Shown here: positions 31,435-43,673 of the stretch, one piece after another
Position numbering within the stretch: the first letter of the stretch is position 1
Layout of the letters: each line of letters starts with the position of its first letter
Source of the DNA: Mycoplasmopsis canis PG 14
GTDB lineage: Bacteria; Bacillota_I; Bacilli_A; Mycoplasmatales; Metamycoplasmataceae
Direction of reading: 5' to 3'
Assembly: GCF_001553195.1 (NCBI RefSeq)
Contig: NZ_CP014281.1
Location: 248,001-312,000 of the forward strand
DNA length: 64,000 bases
Notes under the pieces: model-generated
Database searches by the model: none
Told to the model about the DNA's origin: nothing
The model's input: the letters and a program-made list of their open reading frames with translations, nothing else
Made by a program: the position numbers and the translations under genes

Positions 31435-34400
31435 TTAAACTTCATCCCCAAAATCGTAGAATTCATTATATTCGTCATTTTGATCAAAAATTTCATCACT
31501 ATATGATTCTTCTGTTATGTCATCTATTGATAATTCATCTTCTGAAATATCAAGAGTTGGTTCAACATAATTATTTGGATCGATTTTGTTAGGGAAATAT
31601 GATCTAAATTCTCTAATATCATATTTACCTTTTAATTCATAATCTGAGTTTGTTCCAGCAGGAATTTTTTGCCCTAAAATAATATTTTCTTTAAGACCTT
31701 CAAGTTGATCAACTCTTTGACCAACCGATGAATTAACAAGGATTTTAGCTGTTTCTTGGAAAGAAGCCGCAGCTAAGAATGAACTAGAAAGCAATGGTAT
31801 TTGTTTTGCACCAGAAATTTTAACTTTTCCGTAAGCAGGTTTTTTACCATCAGCTAATAATTTAGCATTTTCATTTTGGTAAACAAATGTATCAACCAAT
31901 GCTCCACTAAAGAATCTTGAATCACCTGGATCAATAATTAAAATTTTTGAAAGCATTTGAGAAATAATAATTTCGATATATTTATCCGCAATTGTAATAC
32001 CTTGTAAACGGTATAATCTTTGAATTTCTTTTAATAGGTAATTTTGAACAGTTCTAGCATCAGTTGCATTTAATAATTGATTTAAAACAATTGGACCTTC
32101 AAAGATCTTTTGACCAGGAATAACTGAATCACCAACTTTAACACGTAGTTTTTGTGATGTTCTACCTGTAACAACTTCTATATAATCATTTCCTTGATCA
32201 TCTTTTGTTGCAATTGTAACTTCTGTTATATCCGTTACTTTTCCAGTATCCTTACTTACAACTTGTTCGATTTTAGCTATAACCCCATATACTTTAGAAA
32301 TTTCAGCTGGTTTACCTCATGGATTGTCATAAGCATCAATTAACTCAATCAATCTTCCGAATCCACCTGTAATATCTTCAACCCCAGCAACCCCTCCAGT
32401 ATGGAATGTACGCATGGTAAGCTGTGTTCCAGGTTCACCGATTGATTGAGCTGCAACAATACCAACAGCTTCACCAATATTAACTACACGGTTTGAAGCA
32501 AGATCTTTTCCATAACACACTTTACATACACCATTCTTTGTGTGACAAGATAATACTGAACGAATTTCTACTTGCTCTAGTTTTAAATCATTAACTATTT
32601 TATTAGCAATTTCTGGTGTAATTAATTGATTTGCATCAATAACAAGGTTATTATTTTCATCATAGATAGCCTTGTTTGTATATCTACCTTCAATTCTTTC
32701 TCATAATGTTTCAATAACTGTGTCAGTTTTTGTATCTTTAATTGCTTTTACAACGAAACCAAAATCTGATCCACAATCCGCTTCTCTAACTACTATACTT
32801 TGAGCAACGTCCACTAATCTACGAGTTAAGTACCCAGATTTAGCTGTGTTAAGAGCTGTATCTGTAAGACCCTTACGAGCCCCGTGGGTAGATGAATAAA
32901 ATTCATATGCACTAAGTCCACGTAAGAAAGAAGATTTAACTGGAATTTCAATTGTTGAACGAACGACACGGTCGTTTTCAGCATCGGCTTTAAGAACTTT
33001 GGTGTTGTTACTCATAAGCCCACGCATACCTGCTAACTGGGTAAAGTTAGATGAATTACCACGGGCTCCAGAAGTCATCATCATAAATAATGGGTTATCT
33101 AAATCTGATTTTGTAACTTCTTTAAGTGATTTTTCAATTTTATCTTTAACTTTTGCTCATTTTTCAATTGTTAATTTATAACGTTCATCATCAGTTAAGT
33201 AACCATTTTCGAAGAATTCTTTAAGTTTGTTAATGTATTCTTCACCTTCTTTTATGTGTTCTGATGTTGAATCTAACGTTTTAACATCATTCATAGAAAT
33301 TGTTGTACCTGAAATAGTAGAATATTTAAATCCTAATTCTTTAATTTTGTCTAATATTTCTGATACATAGTTTGAATATCTGAATCAAACTTTTTCAAGA
33401 CCCTTTGAATATTCATTAATTGATCATTCAACTGAATCTTTTAGTGAGTCAGCGGCTTTATATGTGTAAGAAATTTTTTCAAATTCTTCTGAAATAAATT
33501 GATTAATTAATTTAGCATGTGAGTTAGGAATTAAATCACCTTTATAATCAACAAGTAATTTAAGATTATCTAATTGATCTTTAAAGTTTAATTTATTAAC
33601 AGAATCTAAAACTTTCGCTATATCTTCAATTGTTATTACTGCAACATATTCTTCATATATTTTTCTAATAATTCTTGCAATATCTTTTTTAGATAAAGCT
33701 AAGTTTAATTCTGTATTAGCAATTTCTTCGCGGAAGTTTTGTCCATAATCAAGTGTATATCTTTCCAAATCATATCTTGAAGTATGAATAACTTCTTTTT
33801 CTGAAACTTTTGTTTCACCTTTTGAATTTTTCTTATATGTTTTTTCTACATATTTACCAAAAACGAATTCAAAATCTGCTGGAAGCACGCTATTTAGCAA
33901 GAATTTTCCGACAGTTGAGAATAAATATGGTTTTTTAGTAGCATTCAGTAATTGTGGTTTATTTAATGATTTAATAGGAAGAATTACTCTTGAATGTAAA
34001 GTTACCTTACCTCTTTCATAAGCTAACATTAACTCATCAAGGTTTTGGTAATAATTACCTTCACCAATAGCTTTTTCCCCTGTTTTTTCAATTGTTAAAT
34101 AGTAAAGACCTAAAATAATATCCTGTGAAGGGTTAATGATAGGTTCTCCATCTTTAGGTCCTAAAATATTTTTAGAAGCAAGCATTAATTCTTGAGCTTC
34201 ACGAACTGCTTTTTCAGATACTGGTACGTGAATAGCCATTTGGTCCCCGTCGAAGTCAGCGTTAAAAGCGGTTGTTACTAATGGGTGTAATTTTATAGCT
34301 TTTGAACGTATTAAGACAGGCTGAAAGGCTTGAATTGAAAGACGGTGCAATGTAGGTGCACGGTTTAAAAGAACTGGACGATTTTCGATAGCTTTTTCAA

Positions 34401-35874
34401 CATATGGTCAAATTCTTGGATCAAGATTTTCTATTAATTTTTTAGCTGTTTTAATACTTGTAATTCCATCTTCTTTTTCTATTAAGGCTTTAATAATTCA
34501 TGGTTCAAATAATTTTGCAGCAATATCACGAGGAACACCAACTTCATACATTTTTAATGAAGGTCCCCCAACAATAACACTACGCGCAGAATAGTCAACA
34601 CGTTTCCCTAAAAGATTTTGACGAAAACGTCCTTTTTTTCCTGTTAGTCCATCAGAAATAGATTTAAGAGGGTGATTATCTCTTGAAGAAACTGGAGTAG
34701 GTTTCTTTCTAGCGTTATCAATTAAAGCATCAACAGCTTCTTGAATCATACGATACTCATTTTGTTTAATAAGCATCGGAGCATCTGTTTCGTTTCATTT
34801 AGCTAGACGGTTGTTTCTAATAATAATACGACGATAAAGTTCGTTAACATCACTTGTTGAGTGTCTTCCCCCATCTAATTGAACTAATGGTCTAAGATCC
34901 GCAGGAATAACAGGTAATTCGTAGATTAACATATCAGTTGGTTTTTGGCCTGATCTTATAAATGAAGAAATTATTGTTAAACGTTTATATAGTTTTTGTC
35001 TTTGTTGAATTTTTGATGTTGAAACATCACGTTGTTTATTAATTTCATTATTGATTTTATCGATTTGTTCTTGGACAATTTGTTGTTCTTTTTCAAGGTC
35101 AAGATTTTTTAATAAATATTCAATAGCTTGTGATCCAGTACCAATAATTGCATCTGAATATTCTCTAATAACATTATTATATTGATAAAAATCAATACCA
35201 AAATCTTTCCCATCTTGAGATTGAGCGTATTCCCTTAACTCATACAATGCTTCCGTAATATTTTCTAAAGCTTCTTCATCATCTTGATTGAGTTCTTTTA
35301 ATTCTTCTAAAGCTTTATCATAAATATTTGCGGCTTCATTAATATCAATAATTGTATTCTTTTTAAGTGACTTTAATGAACCACTTTCAAGAACTATATG
35401 TGATTTATAATAAATAAGTTTTTCAAGATCAGATTTAGTTACTGCTTGTTTTTCGCTTCCATCTTCAATTCTAAGACCAAGTAGATTTGAAATAACTGAG
35501 TGATCTATTTTAAAGAATCAAAAATGTACAACAGGTGTGTGTAATGAAATGTGACCCATTCTACTTCTTCTTGAAATTTTCGGAAGTATCTCAGGGTTAT
35601 ACTTTTTACATTGTTGTGTTTTTGAACAAATAGTATTAACATCACTTTTTTTGTACTTAGTACCACAAATAGGACATTTATAGTCAATAACTGGACCGAA
35701 AATTAACTCATCAAATAAACCGTCTTTTTCAGGCTTATAAGTTTTATAATTAATTGTTTCTGGTTTAGTAACTTCACCATGTGATCAACTTTTTACATCT
35801 TCTCTAGTAGCTAATGAGAGGGTTATTTTTTTAATTTTTTCTTTATTACGCATGTTTAAAGACGAATTATTCAC
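31435..35874 (-). CDS. rpoC: RNA polymerase beta' subunit
   Basis: A 1,479-residue catalytic subunit of RNA polymerase. The catalytic Mg site NADFDGDQM is present, followed by AVHVP-type sequence, and the zinc-finger Cys appear at the N-terminus (CPICGTKY) and later ([12 protein letters not shown]). The trigger-loop region [20 protein letters not shown] and the switch-region [20 protein letters not shown] are intact. Several TGA Trp codons interrupt it in standard code. I prefer the GTG at 35874 as start, 5 bases after AGGAGG; the ATG at 35877 is too close to it. The start overlaps the end of rpoB by 8 bases. Confidence 0.96.
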
Positions 35875-38800
35875 CATCACCTCCTGATTCAAATTGTAAT
35901 ACTTGGTAATCATCGTTACTATCATCGTAACTTTGTTCTAATTTCATTCCTAATCCTTTTAATTCGTAACTAAGAACATTGAATGATTCTGGTGTACCAG
36001 GTGTAGGTAATTCTTTTCCTGATACCAAAGCACTATAAAGTGCATTACGCCCAATAATGTCATCTGATTTATATGTAAGAATTTCTTGAAGAACATTTGT
36101 TGCTCCGTAAGATTCTAAGGCTCATGTTTCCATTTCCCCAAATCTTTGACCACCATTTTGAGATTTACCTCCTAATGGTTGTTGAGTGATTAATGAGTAT
36201 GGACCAACTGAACGTGCATGCATCTTATCATCAACCATATGGTTAAGTTTTAACATGTACATAACACCAACTGAAACAGGTTTATCGAACTTTCTACCTG
36301 TAATAGGATCAATAAGAACTTGTTTTCCTGTCTTGTCTAATCCTGCTTCCTCTAATGCTGCTTCAATATCTGGTTTTTTAACACCATCAAATGAAGGTGA
36401 AACAAATTTAACATTTAGTTTTCTTGCAGCCATACCAAGGTGTAACTCAAGAATTTGACCAATGTTCATACGTGATGGAACCCCTTGAGGATTAAGCATA
36501 ATGTCAAGTGGTGTTCCGTCTTCTAAATATGGCATATCTTCTTCTGGTAAAACGATTGAAATAACCCCTTTGTTTCCATGACGACCAGCCATCTTATCAC
36601 CGACTTTGATTTTACGTTTTTGAGCGATTGAAACTTTTACTATTTTTTCAATACCTTCTTCTAAAACATCACCTTTTTCTCTTGATAAAATTTCAACATG
36701 TGTGATTGTACCACTATGTCCATTCTTAACTTTTAATGATGTATCTTTTGTAGAAGGAGATCTTTGTCCTAGAATAGCATAAAGCATTTTCTCCTCTTGT
36801 GATGGGTTTTCTTCACCCTTAGGAGAAACACGACCAACTAATATATCACCTGGATATACTTCTGATCCAACTTTAACAATTCCATCGTCATCAAGATTTC
36901 TTAATGAGTATTTTGAAGCATTTGGAACTTCTTTTGTTAGTTCGTCATCTCCGGCTCTTGATGTTCTAAATTGGATTGTTTGTTCTTCAATATGTATTGA
37001 TGTATAAACATCATTTTTTACTAATCTTTCATTAATAATAACAGCATCCTCAAAGTTATAACCGTTTCATGTCGTGAAACCGACAAGAACATTCTTACCT
37101 AAGGCTAATTCACCATCTTTAAATGATGATCCGTCAGTTAAAATGTCGCCAACTTCAACTTCATCACCAATTCTTACAAGTGGTCTTTGTTGAATTAATG
37201 TTCCTTGATTACTTCTTTCAAAATTTCTTAAAGTATATTTGTCTGTTACGGTACTTTCTTTTCTTTGGATATGAATTCTTGAACCATCAACAAACGTTAC
37301 TTTACCTGCATTTTTCGCAACTAAGTTATATGATGAATATTTAGCAATATCAGCTTCAATACCTGTTGCTATTAAAGGGGCTTCTGTTTGTAAAAGTGGT
37401 ACTGCTTGACGTTGCATGTTTGCACCCATAAGAGCACGGTTGGCATCATCATTTTCCAAGAAAGGAATACCAGCAGCAGCAACAGAAACAATTTGTTTTG
37501 ATGAAACTTCTATAAAATCAACGTCATCACTTCTACCGTTTTCGTATGTATAATTACGTCTAATTGTTAAAAATTCATCAATAATTTTATTATTTTCATC
37601 AACACGAACTGAAGATTGAGCAATTGAGTAACCAAATTCTTCAGAAGCCGTTAAGTATCTAACGTCTTCATAGTCTACAACTCCATTATTAACTTTGTAG
37701 TATGGAGTTTTTAAGAAACCTTTGTCATCAACTTTTGCATAGGTTGCAAAGTTTAAGATCAATCCAATGTTTAATCCTTCTGGAGTTTCGATTGGACAAA
37801 TTCTTCCATAGTGAGTTGAGTGAACGTCACGAACTTCGAATTGAGCTGTATCACGACTAAGACCACCAGGCCCTAAAGATGTAACACGACGTTTGTTTGA
37901 AACTTCGGCTAATGGGTTTATTTGATCCATAAACTGTGAAAGTTTAGAAGTATTGAAGAAAGATTTGAATTGATTCGTAATAAGTTTATTATTTGTAACA
38001 TTTTTTGCCGTTACTTTTTCAACATCTTTGGCACCAATACGCTCTTTGGTTGTTTTTTCTAATTTTGTTAATGCTAATTGTAATTGTCCTTCAATTAATT
38101 CACCAACAGAAACAATACGTTTATTTACTAATGAATCAGGATCATCATCTTGTCCCACACCATCAGTTAAGTTAAAGTAGTAGCTAATTGCAGCAACAAT
38201 ATCTGAAATTAATAAATGTTGTTCAACTGATTTAGGGTCATTACCAATAACGATAACTGGTTCTTTTGTTTCATCATTCATTCATTTTTTATTTGGGTAA
38301 ACTTTTACTTTAACGACTTTTATTCTTTTTCTTAACTCAGGATTATTAAATAAGTTTTGAGGATTATTTTGAGTTAATTCTGGTCTATATAGTTTGAAGT
38401 AAACATGTTCAGGTTTAATGTCTTCAAGTTTTTCTGAAGCTACTATACCTAAATTAAAACTTTCTTGAATTTTTTTAGCTAATTCAAAATCAATGAAAAT
38501 ACCTTTTTCAAAAATAATTTCACCGTTTTTGTTTTTAATTTCTTGAGCTAAATATGTGTTTGTAATACGATCAACTAAAGAAAGTTTATTATTCAACATA
38601 TAACGCCCTGTTTCAGATAAGTTATATCTTCTTCTGTCGAATAACATTCCGGGTAATAGTGATTTTTTAGCATCAGCTGTATCACGATCACCTTTTCTAA
38701 TACTTCTAAAGATGTCTTCTTGTGCTTCATTTATTAATTCTTCTTTATCTTCATGTTCTTTTTCTAAGATTTTGTCTTTTTTAAGTGTTTCATCAAGTAA

Positions 38801-39496
38801 AGCATTTGAACCAAAAAGTTTCTTTATATTTTTTTCGTTAAATCCAAAAGATGCTAAAAAGGTTCCAAGCTGAATATTTTTGTTTTTATCAACTTTTACT
38901 TTTACAGTATCTAATGTGTTAGTTGTAACTTTATGAGAAATTTCTAATCAAGATCCGATTCTTGGCAAAATTTCTAGTTTATTGAAAAGATCATCTGATT
39001 GTTTGTTACGTACCCCAATCCCGAAATATGCACCTGGAGAACGAACTAACTGGCTAACTATAACTTTTTCACTACCATTGATAATGAAACTACCACCAGA
39101 TGTCATGTAAGGGATTTCTCCCAATAATACTCTATCTGTTTTACGCTCACCAGTTAAAGTATTTTCTTTTTGAAGTTGAATGTAAATTTTTGAACTAAAG
39201 TTAATTCCTTTTGCTTTACATTTGTTGATTTCTTCTGTTTCACTTGTTATCTTTTTAAAAGGATATTCAACATCTACAGAGTTTTTAACATAATCAAGTT
39301 TAACGTTACCTGTTGTAATAGGGTAAACATCAAGCAATACTTCTTGAATACGTTTCTTCATAAAGTTATCAAAACTTTCTTTACTTGTGCTTAATATATC
39401 CGTTAATTCTAATGATTTTTTTGTTACCGAATAGTCTCTTCTTTCGGTTTTAGGACCAAACTTACGAACTACGAATTTTTTTGTGCCTTCAATCAT
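35867..39496 (-). CDS. rpoB: RNA polymerase beta subunit
   Basis: A 1,209-residue subunit of RNA polymerase. The rifampicin-region block [19 protein letters not shown] reads slightly differently from the usual sequence: Asn in place of Thr after QINPLAE-type context, which may bear on the natural rifampicin resistance of mollicutes. The block [20 protein letters not shown] is conserved, as are [17 protein letters not shown] and the C-terminal [18 protein letters not shown]. The start at 39496 has AGAGGG upstream. The C-terminus ends in an acidic stretch whose codons contain the rpoC ribosome-binding site. Confidence 0.96.
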
Positions 39497-39695
39497 AAAC
39501 CCTCTTTCTAAAATATGTAATTAAAATAAATAAAACTTTTACAAGTAATATACTTTATAAAAGTATTTAAATTATACAATACAAAAGCAAATTCCTTAAT
39601 CTAATTTTAATACCTTATTCATAATATATATAGTCTTAAAAGTTATTTTAATAAAGTTTTTTATTGACTTATTTTTTTAAAATAATAAAAAATGG

Positions 39696-39701
39696 TAAAA
39701 T
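39696..39701 (+). promoter_or_regulatory. -10 box of the first lipoprotein gene
   Basis: TAAAAT ends 7 bases before the ATG at 39709 and no Shine-Dalgarno is present, so the mRNA is probably leaderless. Confidence 0.45.
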
Positions 39702-39708
39702 TTCGCAC

Positions 39709-41316
39709 ATGAAAATAAGGAAAAAAATATGTACTTTCTTGTGTTTGTTGAATAGTTTAACTTTACCAGTTGTCGTTATTTCCTGCTCAAATAATGAAAG
39801 CAAACAACCAATAACTAAAGAAGCAGAAATTAAGAACAAAGAAAAAACAAACGAAACCAAAAATGATAAGAAAGAAAAAGAACCTAATAAGACTACTAAC
39901 AGTAGCAACATTGGAAAACAAAATAGCGTAATTAATGATGATGAAAAACAAAAGACAAAAGATAAACTCAAAGAAAAAGACAATTCTGAAGAACTAAAAA
40001 AAGATCAGAGCGCTACAACTCAAATTGATAAAGAAGAAAAAACGTCAAAAAACGATTTTGATTTTAGTGATCTAGAAGACATTCCAAATAATTTTGAAAT
40101 ATCTTCAAAACACTATAAAACATTTGATGCTTTTTCGTTTTTAGAGAGGGTAAAAAATACTCCAAACGAAATTAGTAATCAAATGATTTTTGATCAAAAA
40201 ATCACTGAGAAATATTTTATTAATGTCTTAGAAATTCCATCAATAAAGACAAATAATGAGACCGGCATTTTAAGTAACATCAAATTGAAGTTTAGTTCTA
40301 AAAGTAATAATAATAACTTTATAGAAAAAACATTTAGCTTGAGCGGTTTTAAAACAAGAGCAAAAGAAATAAATTCTAAGAATGATTTTGTTTCAGAACA
40401 AGACGAAGAGCATTATGAAATTTATAAAAATATCTTTCCCTCTTTATTAGGAATAATGTTAATAAAAAACAAAAATAATGATGTTGAAACAAAGTTGAAC
40501 GAAATAGAAAAACAAGACTCAGAATATTCAATTAGTGATATTCGAAATCATGGAATAAATGATAAAGATGACTTATTTTTTGATAAATCATTAAGATTTA
40601 ATCCTTCTATGCCCAATAATTTTATAAAGATAAATGAAATTGATGAAACTAAATACACTTATAAAATAAATGGTGTTAAGGCAAATGATAATGAGGGGAC
40701 TTTAGAATTAGAAGTTCTAGTATCAGATATGAACGAAACAAATTCTGGATTACCAGATGTTACTAAAACTCTTAAGTTTAATAATTTAAGAAAGCATAAT
40801 ACAAATAAAAAAGAGATCTATTTCAATATTGAAACAGAAGTATTTAGTTCTAAAATAAAAGAAAATAATAAAATTTCAAGCAAATTAAAAGAGATTTACG
40901 ATGACAATTCACAAATAGACTCCAAAACAAGCATTAAAAATAATTTTAATGAGTTTGAAGTTGGATTACTTAAAAGGTTTATTTTTAATTCATTACAAAT
41001 GATTATTACCGACAGAACCTATAGAACAAAAGAAAATGGTATTTTACTGAACAATATAAAAGCAACTAATAGTAATAACGCAATTTTCCCTTTTATAACT
41101 AAGTATAGCGAAAGTATTTTAAGTGATTTCGAAATTTTTCTTGAACCAATAGATGGGCAAAATTCACCACTTATACTAAATGTAGAAGCAAATCTTTCAA
41201 TTAATTCATACGAATCTTCATCATTTATTGATATGACCGACTTAAGTTCATTGGGTCCTACGTTAAGTTTTAATGCAACCGGAACTCTATTTAAGTCAAA
41301 ATTTTACAAGAGTTAA
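39709..41316 (+). CDS. Surface lipoprotein, paralogue of the gene at 42089
   Basis: A 535-residue lipoprotein. The signal peptide has a basic start, a hydrophobic core and a lipobox ending VISC, with acylated Cys26. Residues ~30-125 are a charged low-complexity spacer rich in Lys, Glu, Asn and Asp. The rest is a soluble domain with KNIFPSLLGIML, RFNPSMPNNFIKI and a C-terminal ENGILLNNIKAT..FPFITKYSESIL region that match the second lipoprotein closely. I do not recognise the family with certainty; it resembles LppA-type mycoplasma lipoproteins. I chose ATG 39709 because the signal peptide and the -10 spacing fit; an upstream in-frame ATG does not. Confidence 0.8.
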   Translation: MKIRKKICTFLCLLNSLTLPVVVISCSNNESKQPITKEAEIKNKEKTNETKNDKKEKEPNKTTNSSNIGKQNSVINDDEKQKTKDKLKEKDNSEELKKDQSATTQIDKEEKTSKNDFDFSDLEDIPNNFEISSKHYKTFDAFSFLERVKNTPNEISNQMIFDQKITEKYFINVLEIPSIKTNNETGILSNIKLKFSSKSNNNNFIEKTFSLSGFKTRAKEINSKNDFVSEQDEEHYEIYKNIFPSLLGIMLIKNKNNDVETKLNEIEKQDSEYSISDIRNHGINDKDDLFFDKSLRFNPSMPNNFIKINEIDETKYTYKINGVKANDNEGTLELEVLVSDMNETNSGLPDVTKTLKFNNLRKHNTNKKEIYFNIETEVFSSKIKENNKISSKLKEIYDDNSQIDSKTSIKNNFNEFEVGLLKRFIFNSLQMIITDRTYRTKENGILLNNIKATNSNNAIFPFITKYSESILSDFEIFLEPIDGQNSPLILNVEANLSINSYESSSFIDMTDLSSLGPTLSFNATGTLFKSKFYKS

Positions 41317-41319
41317 GCA

Positions 41320-42045
41320 ATGGTTAATAAAAATGACAAAAGTGTTTTTCACAATGAAAAAACACTTTTAAAGTACGGAAACGCAACAATAAATGTTAGA
41401 CTATGAAAATCTGAAGAATTCCTTATTACTAAATATATTCCAAAGCAATCAAAAATATTAGACATAGGGTGCGGATCTGGTAGAACTACGTTCTGATTAT
41501 ATGAAAAAGGTTGAAATAACATAACTGGCGCAGATATTTCATCATCAATGATTAAGCAATGCAATGATATAAATAATATTTTAAATTACTCAATAAACTT
41601 TTTGGTCGAAGATGCGACAAATTTAAATTTTAAAAACAATGAATTTGATTTTGTTTTCTTTTCTTTTAATGGTTGACCTGGAATACCTAGTAATTTTGGT
41701 AGAATAAAGGCTTTAAAAGAAATTTATAGAGTATTAAAACCAGGTGGAATATTTATATTCACTGCGCATGAAAGAGATGAACAAAAATATTTACAAAATT
41801 ACAAAAAAAACATAGAACACTGTAAAGAATTTAAATTCGAAATTTTTGGTGATTATATATTTAAAAACGAAGAAAACGCATGCGACTTTATGCATTTATA
41901 TTCAACTAATGAAATTAAAGATATCATAAAACAAAATACAAACTTTAAAGTTATCGAAATTGTAAATAGAGATAAACAATTTAATGAAAATCAACATGTA
42001 TTAGACTTTTCGGATAACACTAATTTTTGAATTTTAAAGAAATAG
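41320..42045 (+). CDS. Class I SAM-dependent methyltransferase
   Basis: A 241-residue methyltransferase missed by standard-code searches because of TGA Trp codons. Motif I is ILDIGCGSGRTT (about residues 47-58), the acidic loop is TGADISSSMI, motif II is EDATNLNF with NEFDFVFFSFNG, and motif III is YRVLKPGGIFIFTAHE. It belongs to the broad Methyltransf_11/25 group and the substrate cannot be told. It starts 3 bases after the lipoprotein stop, so it is cotranscribed with it, and it lies between two paralogous lipoprotein genes. Confidence 0.85.
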
Positions 42046-42060
42046 CATAGCTATTTTTTT
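42041..42060 (+). terminator. Short terminator after the methyltransferase gene
   Basis: A 6-bp stem AATAGC/GCTATT with a 3-base loop and a T-run. The methyltransferase stop codon lies in the left arm. Confidence 0.6.
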
Positions 42061-42076
42061 AAAACAAGATAAGTGA

Positions 42077-42082
42077 TACAAT
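42077..42082 (+). promoter_or_regulatory. -10 box of the second lipoprotein gene
   Basis: TACAAT ends six bases before the ATG at 42089 and no Shine-Dalgarno is present, so the transcript should be leaderless. Confidence 0.5.
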
Positions 42083-42088
42083 TTAACA

Positions 42089-43579
42089 ATGAAAAAATAT
42101 TGAAAATTAACTTTATTAATTTCAGCTTCATTAACTAATATTAATGTGATTTCATGCTCACAAACCAAAAATGATTCAAATATGAATATTGATAAAGAAA
42201 ATACAAAACCAATGAATCCTTCAACGAATAATTCAAATAAAGGAGATTTAAATAATAAGGATTCTTTTAAAAAACCTATTGAACAAGATGAAAAACTAAA
42301 AGATAATTCAAATAAAGTTCAAAATAAGAAAGATGATGATGATGAAGAAGATTTTTCTGATGTAATTAATTTTAAAACAGAATTTATAATCAATGATCAA
42401 AATATTTCCTCACAAGTAGCTTCAAAATACTTATTATCTATTTCTGATCAGTACGAGGTTATTTATAACTTGATAGAAATAGATAATAAAGTAAAAGAAA
42501 GATTTAATATTGATCTAGTTGATACGAAAAATATAATTTCAGATGATGAGGATGGAATTATTAAGAACATTCAAATAAATTTTATTTCAAAGAAATCTAA
42601 AAAGATTGTTTCAAAAAAAATTACATTGAAAGGGTTCTTGATCCCAAAACAAGAAACAATAAATGAATCCAAACAAAGTGAAATACTAATCAAGAAAAAC
42701 CTTGAAGATAAATATAAAAACATATTTCCATCTTTATTGGCTTCTATGCTAATGCTTAATAAAAGCATTAACGATAGATATGAATATTATAACTCGGAAA
42801 AAAATACATCAGATAATGATGAGTCATATGGTTTTTATACTTTAGAAGACTATGCTATGGTAAATTCCTTATTTAAAAATGCAAGTGTTAGATTGAATCC
42901 ATCTTTACCATTCAAATTTTTAGATATTAAAGATAGTTATATAGAAAAATATCAATATAGAATCCAAGAAATAAAAGCCAACGACTTAACGGGGCAGTTG
43001 TCTTTAAAAGTCATATTAGAACACATCGAAGAAAATGTTCCAAAAAGACCTAGTGAAGTATTTATATATAATTTTGATGGTTTTAGAAGACATAATAATT
43101 TAGAAAACTTTGAATTTTATCTTGATAGTAATGAATTTATTGAAAGAACTAAAGAAAATACAAGAATTAAAAACAAATTAAATTCTTGAGTGCAAGAAAG
43201 TAACTCGCAAGATTTAAAAAACTATTTAAACGAGCAAGAAATCCATTCCATTAAACAATTGATTTTTAAGTCTTTAAAATTAAAGGCTAAAAATGATAAA
43301 GTTTATTCAACTAATGAAAATGGTATTTCGTTAGAAAACCTGGCTTCATTAAAAAATAATATTGTTTTATATCCATTTGTTACTAGATTTGCTGAATCGA
43401 TAATAGAAAATTTTGATATTACAATAGATGATAATAAAAATATTTTAATCAAAACTAAACTAAACATTCCTATTTATGCTTCTGATGATTATGATTCTTT
43501 TCTAGAAATAAATGGGTTTAATGATCAAATTCAAACTAATAACTTAGCAACTTTTAATTCTGCAGAATTGAAAAAATAA
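42089..43579 (+). CDS. Surface lipoprotein, paralogue of the gene at 39709
   Basis: A 496-residue lipoprotein. The signal peptide ends NVISC (Cys23), followed by an Asn/Lys/Asp-rich spacer to about residue 90. The soluble domain shares with the first paralogue KNIFPSLLASMLMLNK, RLNPSLPFKFLDI, the IKANDLTGQLSLKV strand, and a C-terminal block with ENGISLENLASLKN and YPFVTRFAESIIENFDI. TGA Trp codons near the start and at 43187 hide the true ends in standard code. The two genes probably arose by duplication with the methyltransferase caught between them. The ligand is unknown. Confidence 0.8.
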
Positions 43580-43589
43580 TAATAAAAAC

Positions 43590-43614
43590 AAAATAGCATT
43601 TTTGCTATTTTTTT
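43590..43614 (+). terminator. Terminator after the second lipoprotein gene
   Basis: A 9-bp stem AAAATAGCA/TGCTATTTT with a 4-base T loop and a long T-run, 11 bases after the stop. Confidence 0.8.
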
Positions 43615-43658
43615 CATAAAAACTATGTTTTTATAATAACGCAAAAAATTAAATTTGA

Positions 43659-43664
43659 TAAAAT
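43659..43664 (+). promoter_or_regulatory. -10 box of mnmG-rlmH
   Basis: TAAAAT ends 9 bases before the mnmG ATG with no Shine-Dalgarno, again suggesting a near-leaderless transcript. A further TATAAT lies at 43632-43637. Confidence 0.4.
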
Positions 43665-43673
43665 TAAGTAACT

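Noticed and set aside
35505-35687. 60-residue minus-strand ORF with MTINVLFV start
   Set aside because: It overlaps the rpoC N-terminus in another frame and has no conserved content; a shadow.
39497-39708. Divergent promoter region between rpoB and the lipoprotein gene as a possible regulatory RNA
   Set aside because: AT-rich with no stable hairpin or conserved RNA motif that I can see.
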